From Strongyloides papillosus (taxonomy: Eukaryota > Nematoda > Chromadorea > Rhabditida > Strongyloididae), in the NCBI GenBank assembly GCA_005656395.1, contig SRSI01000004.1:1302001-1366000 (forward strand): a stretch of 64,000 bases of DNA, written 5' to 3'. The notes beneath the pieces were generated by a model. It ran no database searches and was not told the DNA's origin. It saw nothing but the letters and a program-made list of their open reading frames with translations. The translations under genes were made by a program, and so were the position numbers. This document shows, one piece after another, positions 53,719 to 64,000 of the stretch (positions are counted from its first letter, which is position 1; each line of letters opens with the position of its first letter).

Positions 53719-56700
53719 TGTTATTATTCTTTTAGTAAATATATTTTTCTAACTGGAAACCTTATGGAAATAATAGTAAATTTTAGCAACTTTAAACAAG
53801 TTTACGACTAAATTGAAATTTTATCAAAAAGTAACGTGGTAAGTAAAAACATATGAATTGAATAGGTAGTTAGGAAAAATGCTATCTCTACATTACATGT
53901 AAAATGGTCAATTGGTGATTTTTAAGTACTTTAAGTAGTCCTAACGAATTCGCTTCTATTGAAATATTTATTTCATAATCTAGTAATAACAATATCAGAA
54001 AAATTAGGATATATTTTTCTGCCTCTATATTTAAAAACAAAAAGGAAAAATTTATTTTGTTAAGGAAATACATATATTTTATTTCAAAGTTTAGCATCTT
54101 TATAAGTGAAAGTTTAAATATGTTTGATTATTGAATAGACATTATTTAAATCTAACTGTTAAATTATTTGTTAAAATGATATAAATTTCTGAAAGGTTAA
54201 CTTTTTCTAAAAGAAAAAATGGATTCTAAAGTAAAAAAATTTTTGAAAATCAAATCAAAATTTTTTTAATCTATAAAATGTATAGTAATATCATGTGTTG
54301 TTGTCATAAATAGTTAAATATAACTTTTTATTTTTTTGATAAAAAGAAACTTAAATATTAAGGTTAAAAATTACAATTGTATAAAAAGTAAATATTTAAA
54401 AAATGAAGTAAATTCAATTAAAAATATTAAAAATAAGTTATTTTGATGCATAAGGTTAATCAAATTAATACTATCTTACATGTTATCGATCATTATTATA
54501 TAAATTTCTTTTTTTTAATAATAATAATGCAAAAAAAATTATTTACCAGGAAACAGGTTGATTTGTACTAAAAAATTATTATAGTTAAAATATTTTACCT
54601 TCAATAATGTCTTGAATTTTTGTAATAACTAACAGAGAATTATTTGATATCAATATATAGTAAAGATTTTGTTTTAAAACATCGAAGGTCAATTTAACAA
54701 AGATTATCATTTATGAAATAAAGGAATTTATTTTTGTATTATTTACCACTTGACAGGATTATTAAGCTTATATATGCTTTTATAAATACTAGATACAATA
54801 AGGAAGAACAATAAAAAAATTTTTAAACAAGTAAAATGCATCTAGATAGTAAAAATAGTTACTAGCATGTAACGGTAAATGATTGTGTAAAAAAAATCTC
54901 TGATAAAATATAAATATGAATTAAGCATTGAGTTGTATAATCAAATATTATACCTACAACAAAAATTTTCCTTACAATGATCAACTTATTATATTTTATA
55001 GCATGTGTATTGTTACTATATATAAAATATTAATAAATTTTTATTATATTGTAAAAAATACATACACAAAACTAATAGTTTCTTAATGCTTTTAAGTAAC
55101 TTTTATAGTAAGATTATGTAACGTTTTTTTTATAAAGTTTATTTTATAGTAAAAAAGAGTTAGTTTGCAAAATAAGAACAAGAATTTTTAAATGATTTAG
55201 TAATGTTTTCTTATGATTTTTAGATATTAGAAGAAAATATATTAATACTTTAATTTAATCGTTTTATTTTTATAAAGATTATTATGACATAATAAATTTT
55301 ATTATAATATTTTAAAAATATAACTTATTTAAAAAATTTTAAAATGCTAAAGTTGAAATAAGATTTCTATGCATGATTATTGTTATTGTAGTTATAACTA
55401 TCAATAATTAATCTAATTTATTCAAAAAGTATGCAATGTCTTTGAGAAACTTTTTAAACTTTTAAAGTTTATTTATAGTAAAAAGTTGAGATTAGAATAT
55501 TTGTTGATTAAACAACATATTTTATTTACTAAATTTTTTTAAAAGGCTTATTACTAATAATCTAATACATAAAATGAAAGTCATTTATTACTTTTATCTT
55601 AGCATTAAGAATTGTAAATTCAAAGAAGTTAAATATTAAAGCATCAATTGATCTACCACTGCATACAATTTTAAAACCATATCATATCACAAATTTTACA
55701 CAGTATAATTTGAAATTGCCTAATTTTTTTAAGAAATAATCATGATGATTGTAAGTAATTGAACTATAAGAAAAATAAAAAAAACATTTATGTATAAGAA
55801 TTTTTTGCAATAACATAATAAAAATATAAAAAATTACTTTTATAGGGTAGTGGTAAGGAAATGTGAAAATATAACAACAGATAATAGGTGCTGTTGTATA
55901 ATTTTAAAAAGAAGGTGTTTTAAAATTTAATATTATTTTTATTATTATTTAAAATCATCCAAAGTACATTGAATGGACAAATGTTATTATTAAATCTTTA
56001 TTATATTACTTATGAAAAGTAGGCTTACTAGAAAATATATAAATTTTGATTATTTAGGAACGAGTTAATCTTTGAATTAATAGCTTTCAACCAATCAAAT
56101 ATGTATTAATGAATAAAAGTTTTCAATCATTTTAAATTTATAATATATCATTATAGTAAATATATGAAAATAAAATTCAAAAATGTTTTCAATAGATTGA
56201 GTACAACTGTTCTTCTATCACTATTAAAGAATTAGTGTGTAATAGGATTGTATTATTATGAGTAAATATATTTTAAAGTAAAACTTATATTTATCAACAA
56301 AATGAATAATTTTTAAACCTCCCAAAGTTTTAGACAAGATTAATTTGACTTTTTATAAATTATATTGTAAAAACATAACTAAAAAATTTATTTCAACTTT
56401 CTTTTTATCATCAAAACAAAAAACATTCATGGAATAATAAATTTTTTTGTAGGAGATGAAAATGAGAAAATATTTTTAGAGGGAATAGGCAATATTTTTA
56501 CATTAAAATAACAAGATAGTAAAAAAATTTATTATATGCCCTTAATTATAAGATTTCGTTATATAAAGAAGATATATTTCAATTATAAACATTTATCAAA
56601 ATATTTAAATTCAATTAAATAGTAATAGTTAAAACGTTATAACTATTCATCTTCAATTAAAATACAAAAGATAAAAACACTTTATCTGGTCATATGAAAA

Positions 56701-58052
56701 TAAAATCATTTTATTCTTAAAAGTTCCAATTAATTAAATCTTTCGATAATCATTAAACTATTTCAATCATATAAAATTTATTATATATTATCATTAAATC
56801 TATCGCCGTAACAATGACAAAAGATAATGATAAAAAAAATTTTTATTTATTACGACATCTTTTTTAAATAAACCATGATTTTAATTAATTTTTATAGGTA
56901 ACTTTTGCTCAGTTCAGTAACTAGAGTTTTTTTTATTATCAATAAAGACAAATAAACATTAATGGCTTTTATCTAAAATGTTTTGTTTTTACTTCATTTC
57001 ATAACAATTTTTGTTTGATTAAACTATAAAATTATCCATAATTTTCGAACAACATATTATTTTTTATTTCATTTTAAATATAGCTATAATATACTCATAA
57101 TTTTTTAGGCAGCGAAAAAATTTACCGTGTTTGTCAATAACATACAGGAAAAGAAAATATGTCTCAAATAAACTTCATTGTCGTAACAATCTTATTTTAA
57201 CAAGAGGCAAGTATTTTTTTTTACTTTCATTGTTATGAAAATGTGTGAAAACTTATATAAGTATATATATATATATGATATTTTTTATTGCAATAATATA
57301 ATGATTATTTCTTTAAAAGGGATTAATTTATTTTCTTTGTAAAATACATTTTCCTTAACAAAAAATTTATAACTGAATATTTTAATATACTTTTTTAATA
57401 TATAATAAATTTATGTTATTTATAATTCTACTACATTGTTACCTAACAATTTTAATATAAATCTAAAGAATATTATAATAAAGTTAAATAAAAGAATAGT
57501 AATATATGTTTAGCTAAAAAGAATTTTAATATTCTCAAATATTGCTTGGAAAAAAGTTTGAAATTTGTCTTTTTTTAGCTTTAATTTAATTACATTGATA
57601 CATTCACACAATTCATATCTCAAAAAATATAGTTGCTTTTTATTTTTATTACAAAACAATTTTTTTCTACTTTCTAAAAAAGGATATTACTTTTTTAAAA
57701 TGATCACTGGCTTCATTTAAAAATAAATTTAAAATTATTTTTTATCCTCTTCAATAATATATAATTTTTGCATTTTAAGTATTTTTCTTCATTTCAATAA
57801 ACAGATAATCATTTTTTTGATGTGTAAAAATAATTGTTCCTTGTAATAATATTAATTATATTAAGTAACTAAATGTTTTATACTTTGATTTTATATGTAA
57901 TAATTTTAATGTTTTTTATTATTTTATTTACGAAAAATGTGCTTATTGGTTTTCTTATTCTTTGATACATCATAAAAATTTATTAAATATTTTAAGTTTT
58001 AATAAGTATACATATATATATCCGTAAGATAAACAATGCTTTTATAGAATTG

Positions 58053-58164
58053 TCAATTTTGCTTTATCGGTTTTTCTTTAAAATGTACAAGTTGTGTAGA
58101 AGGAAGATTTGCCATAAAAGATGGCCATGAACAAGTATCTTACACCAACTACATATATATATAA
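58053..58164 (+). other. Isolated less AT-rich island with open frames on both strands
   Basis: After an acceptor-like CTTTTATAG (to ~58047), the plus strand stays open for about 38 codons. It shows a CxxC-x7-CxxC arrangement (CQFCFIGFSLKCTSC) and continues VEGRFAIKDGHEQVSYTNY before a stop, which loosely resembles half of a zinc-finger module. The minus strand is also open for about 29 codons through MAIFYGKSSFYTTC. The ends can pair (GTTG-TGTA with TACA-CAAC, plus an inner CCAT/ATGG), but the middle of the stem is poorly matched, so a microRNA is doubtful. It could be an orphan exon, a gene relic or a conserved regulatory element. Confidence 0.25.
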
Positions 58165-61100
58165 CATCATATGTGTATTGTTGACAATTTTTCTAAATGT
58201 ATAAATATTTTACAAATAAAAACAATATAAAATGTATAAAATAAAATATTTAATTGCATTGTTAGAGCTATTTATCTCTAATTCTTACCATCAACTTAAA
58301 AATTTTAATAATTATTCTCATTATCATTATATTAAAAAAAATAATAACATAGATTATAACATTCTTGGTATTTTGAGGAAAAAAAATTAACTTTAGTATA
58401 ATTATAAATTAATATATATTTAATTATTAAAAAATTGAATAAAAACTTTTAAACTACTTTATTTCATTTTTTTCAAATTATAAGTATTATATATTCAATC
58501 TTAACGCTAAAAAATCTTTCGTTCTGTTACTATTTTGCACAAAATTAAAAATAGTAATTAAAATTTTACTACTGTAGGTAATTATGACAATCTACAATAT
58601 ATCTATACAAAATAATTACCATTATACTTACAATTATGTATTGAAATGAAATTAAAATGTGTAATTTAGTATATATCAACCTACATATTATTAAAAATCA
58701 TATTAAAATTTTTTTTTCACATTCATAAAAAAATATCTCATTTAACATTAATTTTATTCTTGAAAGATGGATTGTAGTAGTTTAAAATTTTTCATAATAT
58801 ATAGTAAATTTATTAAAATTAATCTTAATAAATTATATATTCATATTATTATCAATGCTATAAAAGTTATTATTATTATTTATTTAAAAACCCATAAATT
58901 AGTATTTATTGACAAAAATACTCTGTATAAATCACAAATATACGCTAAATAGAAAACAATGGAAATGTTAATAGATTTAATAAATCAAATTTAATATTTT
59001 ATTACAAATTATATTATGTGATTATAAAAATATTAATATTAGTTAATCATTTTATTTTTAAGAATTACGTATTGGTAAACTAGTAATATTATTATATCAT
59101 ATAGCAGGTTCTATAGATATAATTTATGTTGCATTTGATTTATGCATCTGTAAAAGAGAAATGCCATTATTAACACAATAAAAGTAACTGAAATTGTTAA
59201 ACATTAGAAAACTTCAAAAAATTTTAAGACATCATTTATTAGAGGAATACAATTTTGTCTTACGAAACAACGTATCATATTTTTGTTGTAAACTATTTTA
59301 TATTTTAAAATTATACTTTACTATTTTCTTTTTATTTATTTCAACATTTAGATGTACGATTTTAACAAAAAATTTTCTTAAAATTTTTAAGTATAACAAA
59401 AATTTAATTTCCTCTTGATAACGCCATCAATTTGATACTTGTAGATATATTTGACCTATTATTATTTTAAAAAAATTTTCTTCTACATTTTCTTAATAAT
59501 TTCTACACAATTCTTAATAAAAATAGAGAAGCTTATTTGTATATATAAATTGGTTCTGGTAGTATATGGATAATAATACTTTTCAACAGTATCAAGAATA
59601 ATATTTATAAAATTTAAAAGTTAGGTTTATTTTTAATATTTGATGTATAAGTAAATTTAAATATGTATATAACATAAGGAATTTTTAAAATTAAGTATCA
59701 TTATAATATTAAATTTTCTTTCCTCTAAAGTTATTATTTTTTATGTTAGTCAGAGAAATTTAACATAAAACATTGACGATTCACGTTTAATATTACAATA
59801 AATTAAGAAAATAATAACTTTTAGAAATATTGATTTTTATTATTTTGTCTATATAGGTCCATGTTACTTTTCCATTAAAAAAATTTTAATTTATTTTTTA
59901 ATAAAAAGACTTTTGAACATACACTCTTAAAGGATAACAAAAATTTTTTAAATGATCATAGAGATATAATATTTTTATTTAAATTTTTTCTTATTTAAAA
60001 TGAAAAAAGTTATTAAATATTTGTGAGCAATTAAAAATTACTATACAATTATTAAATTTATCTAGCAACATTAATAAAAATGTGCCATTTGTGCATGTTG
60101 CTTTATTTTCCCAAAAGTACCCAACAAAATTAAAGTGGTATTGAGTTAGCCTTAACTTTTGCTAACTAAAGATTAAGCTTTTTAGACATATGTATATTTT
60201 TAGTATTTGTTAAACGCTTCATACTTTATTAAAAGTGCAGTTTCAATGCATAATTGTTATTTTGTTATACTTTTACTCTTATTTAATCAATTAAAATTTT
60301 TTTCCCTACTATTTTTTCTATTAACCTAACATGAAAGTTTAAAATACAATAAATATGAATGAATTGTTAATTTATTTTGGTTTTTTACTAAAAATAAATC
60401 AGTTATTTGTTGGATTAATAATCAAATTATTATAATTTCTATAAATATTAAATAACGTAAAATAATATTTTATAACCAAAACATTATTTTTATATTTTAT
60501 CGAAAAGTATACTTTATGATATGTTAAAAGTACACTTTATTATATCTTCTGGTTGACTTCAGAATCTTTAATTTATTATTCATGAGCAATTTTTTTCTTG
60601 TATTTCTCATGAACATTTACTTAACCTTGTACATATATAGCTATATATACTATGAAATCATAAATATTCACCATCAAATAATTTAAACATAATTTTTATT
60701 ATTCATTGTTTACATCTCACAACATATATTTATAATATATTAGAAAAAATTTTTATACAAAATTGTATATGTTTATAAATTTAAAAAAGATATTGACATA
60801 ATAGCTTTTAAAATGTTACTTATATATTATTAACATCTATTTTTCCTTTGAAGTAATCACTATATTAAAATATTCAACAAAAATGAATCGTTGGTTTAAA
60901 TATTAATGCATAAGGAAAATTTTCTTTTTATTTTTAATGAGAAAATAACAAAATTCAGATAAAGTGGGAAAAAAAGTTCAATTTTTTATTTTTTACAAAT
61001 TATCTATAATATTCTTCCTCTCAAAAATACTATAAAAATCTTCAAAGGCACACTTATTTATAGCTAGTTGAATGTCATGGTTATTGATGTTTTCTTCAAT

Positions 61101-61329
61101 AGCACTTCTTTTAATTTATTACTTTATATTAAGATACTAATTTTAAAAAGTACTCTTTTTCAATAGACTCTAAATATTAAGAAATTGCGTGTATTATGAT
61201 TTCAAAAATTGCATTTAAGATTTTATTAAAAAAACGTAGATGAATTGTATAAATTTTAAACATTTAATTTTTTTTCTTTTTTACTTATTTTATCATATTC
61301 AACATTAATGATACCTTTTTAAATTTTCA

Positions 61330-61900
61330 CAATACATAATAAAGTATTCTTTTCTTTAAACTCAATTTACCAACTTCCATTTTTCTTCTTAAACATTTCC
61401 AACCTCCGAAGTAAAGAAAATTACTCTTTAAAACATCATTCAATTATGTTAGTCATAACATTAATATAAAAAGCATTAATATTCTCTGATAATTGCAATT
61501 CATTTTATGAAGTAAACGTAATTTCTTCTTAAACTTTATTATCATCTCTTTAGATACTTCTTTTGTTATTCTTTCATTACATCAACTAGGACAGGAGTTA
61601 ACTAGTATGCCTTTGACTAAACTATTTATAATTAAATAATACATTATTGGACATTCATTTAACTTACTCGTTGAAGCTTATTTCATGCCTTCATCAAGTA
61701 ATATACAAAGACCATCAAATGTAGGTTGGACGACGTCAAAACACTTGGTCAACCAAAATTAATAAAGTTTTGTTGTATTTTATTGATAGAACCCATAATA
61801 TAAAGCTAAAAAGTCTTATTTTGAAAAAGGGCACTCCAATCAGAAGGCAACTCTTTGTTGAAATTAAATTATATAATGGTTTCCTAGTATATACAAAATA
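61330..61900 (-). pseudogene. Possible decayed coding sequence, family unknown
   Basis: A patch visibly richer in G and C than its surroundings contains coding-like fragments on the minus strand, in shifting frames broken by stops. Examples are FNKELPSDWSALFQNKTF (61862-61806), FWLTKCFDVVQPTFDGLC running on to LLDEGMK (61758-61679), and QLSENINAFYINVMTNIIE near 61.45 kb. Acidic, Trp- and Gln-containing peptides like these are unlike the I/K/N/F strings typical of random frames here. No family is recognised. A mutated gene copy or mobile-element fragment is inferred. No terminal repeats or target-site duplications were seen. Confidence 0.3.
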
Positions 61901-64000
61901 AATATACCAAAATAAAAATTTTACAATTGTCTCCTATTTTCTCCCTTCTAACATCTAAATATACTTCTAATCAAATCTTTAATTTTATATACCTACTATT
62001 ATTCTTAATCTATCATCAACTGTTTTTCATAAAAAATGATGTGATCTACTACTATCATAAAAATTTTCTATCACTTTGCAATTTTAACAAATAACTTTTT
62101 TTAATTAAAATATCGATAAAATATAAATTATTCATTCTTTTTATTGATAATGTTCTTATAAACCACTAATCTAAGCATAAATTCTTTAAATTACCAAAAC
62201 TTTAATATCTAAATTAATATAAAATGTATTTTTTCTATTATACATTAAATGGCATTTTCAATCTATTGTTGCCTGATGATGTAGTATATTACTTATTAAA
62301 ATATATTGGAGTTAAAAGTAAGTTGGTATTATAATGCCACTTCTCTTTTAAAATTCGAAAAACGTACTTACAAAACTACTATGTAAAAAATAGAAAACTC
62401 ACGAATATAATTGACTTAATTTATATATTTAAATGTTATATTATAAAGATTATTAATATTATTATAATGATGTATCCCAAATTTCTTCTATTTATAACAT
62501 TTGTCTCCTAACAACTATATATGCGTTCTTATTTGCTAAAGGAAATTAAAAGACAACAATTATTATTTTAAAGAAAAAAATTTTATTATGTAATTCATTA
62601 TGTTTCATATGTCTCACAATTCTTTCGTTTATTATTTTTGACTCTTTTTATTAGCTACTAAAAAATATTAAATTCTATTATGAATACCTTAGTATTTTCT
62701 ATAATTTTAAGAATTTTTTTGAATTTAAATAATTAATAAAAAGTATAAACTAAATAAAGTAATTTTTTATTTTAAAATATTAGTATTCTTTAACTTTTCC
62801 CAAAAATAAGTATTTATTTGAAATCATTATTTTAAAACAGTAAATATTATGAAAAAAAAGTACAAAGTGAAACATAATATACATGCTCTTCTACTTTGGA
62901 AAACAAATGTTGATACTTCAAAGCAAAATATATCAAATAATATGTTTCAAAAATAAAAAAAAATGTTGAAAAAGTATAATTATACTTTTTAAAGTATTTT
63001 CTATATAGAATAGCTGTGCCTAAAGATATATCCTTTATAATGTATAAAAATGTAATATTATTTTTTTTTCTTGTAATAAAAAAATCACCTGTATATTTTG
63101 TTAAAAAAGGTATTCTTTCTATCTAATTTAATAACTCCAAAATTAGTTTTTAATATATATTTTTTGTTGTAAAAATTAAGCATATGTTATGACTAGTTTT
63201 GGCAGTTAATGTAAAACTTAATTTTAAATTTTTAAATATTCTTACACCACTTTTTTTATTTTTATCTATCTATTAAAAAATATCTTTATACTTTTTTAAT
63301 TCTAAAACATTTGAGCTAACTATATAAAAATATTGTTTTCAAATAATAATAAACTTTTTTAAATACACTTTTCCAAGTGACACTTTTATTGCTACATTAA
63401 ACAATATTCGAATTCATTAAAACTATGTTTTTATCTTTACTTAAGTTTATTTTTTTTAAAATATGGGTACTTTAAAGAAAACAACTCTTTTTATGTGAAA
63501 ATGATGTAATATAAAAATTAATTCTTTACAAATTTCGAATAATAAGTAACAAAATAATATAATACACTTCAAATCATATAAAAAAAACTCATTTTTTTTA
63601 AAGATGATATTTATTTTTTTTGAAACTCTTAATACCTAGGATTTTATGATACTATAAAAGATATTTTTCAAATTTTAGTTATTTGTTTATATTTTCCACA
63701 TATTTTAATAAAATTTAAAAAAACTAACATTCTTTGTTTTACATATAGTCTTTAAAACGATAGAGTAGTATTTTTTAATTATAAATCACAAATATTAGTT
63801 ATATAATAGTTTGATCAATATTTAGTCGATGGGTGAAATTTGTCGGAATATTATTATTAATAATTTACTACTCAATTTTTGCTAATATATATTTTCAACA
63901 AATTGTTTTTGTAGTTGGTTAGTATTATTATTTTAAAAGAAAAAAATTGATATATAACTAAAATTTGTGATAAAATCTATTTAGTTACAAAGGATAAATT

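Larger units (their letters stand above)
53719..64000. other. Large gene-poor AT-rich region
   Basis: About 10.3 kb to the right edge without a supported gene. Open frames at 53888(-), 58767 and 59194 are low-complexity. Two less AT-rich islands with coding-like character (58.05-58.16 kb and 61.33-61.90 kb) are listed separately. A short inverted repeat (ACAACAG/CTGTTGT, 10-base loop) lies at about 55876-55899. No tRNA or satellite array is seen. Confidence 0.4.

Noticed and set aside
53719..54100. Heat-shock element upstream of the HSP20 gene
   Set aside because: Only isolated GAA/TTC triplets were found, such as GAATTC near 53946; no array of alternating nGAAn/nTTCn units.
58089..58150. 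MicroRNA precursor
   Set aside because: Only the base (about 8 pairs) and a 4-5 pair inner segment match; the central arm is largely unpaired, unlike a Dicer substrate. Kept only as a general island finding.
59194..59418. 74-codon plus-strand frame with some cysteines
   Set aside because: Second half is F/L/I/K filler typical of chance frames; no ATG start, signal peptide or family.
1..64000. tRNA genes
   Set aside because: Reading both strands for the GGTTCGANNCC B-box core found no convincing match outside coding exons; a covariance-model scan (tRNAscan-SE) would settle this.

Overview
The window looks like nuclear DNA from a small, extremely AT-rich nematode genome. By eye only about one base in five is G or C. 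The best fit is Strongyloides or a close relative. Three things support this: introns clustered at about 38-50 nt, the gene content (serpentine-receptor families, an APP homologue of the APL-1 type, a nematode-type D2-like dopamine receptor, muscle troponin I), and splice acceptors a few bases before several start codons that could be trans-splice sites. Species is not determined. No rRNA, tRNA, CRISPR array or intact transposon was recognised.

Layout. 0.45-1.4 kb (-): a srt-type chemoreceptor gene broken by three frameshifts. 2.6-4.4 kb (+): a complete Cys-loop anion-channel subunit. 5.2-6.8 kb (-): an ENPP-family ectoenzyme homologue that has lost most zinc ligands. 10.4-11.7 kb (+): a secreted three-repeat cysteine-rich protein. 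12.1-13.0 kb (-): troponin I, with an E-box cluster upstream. 18.3-19.1 kb (+) and 19.5-19.7 kb (-): two convergent genes, a four-EF-hand protein and a newly assembled 64-residue protein, both beginning with an MG-x-C acylation-type N-terminus. 21.5-22.6 kb (-): an Eyegone-type Pax factor with a GC-AG intron. 23.8-26.1 kb (-): a dop-3-like receptor. 38.9-40.3 kb (+): an orphan Srx-like receptor. 49.7-52.1 kb (+): apl-1. 53.1-53.7 kb (-): a small heat-shock protein.

Gene-poor stretches of about 12.8 kb (26.1-38.9), 9.4 kb (40.3-49.7) and 10.3 kb (53.7-64.0) separate the right-hand genes. They hold only short, weak coding-like islands, which are listed with low confidence.

The genes do not form an operon or a pathway. 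Orientations are mixed and spacing is wide. Several products fit neuromuscular or sensory roles (ion channel, amine receptor, orphan receptors, troponin I, Pax factor, APL-1). Exon junctions were assigned by hand from GT/GC-AG signals and reading-frame continuity, and coordinates include the stop codon. I found no convincing new multi-gene system. The most novel items are the small PPxY/MGSC gene, the apparent ENPP pseudoenzyme and the decaying srt gene.
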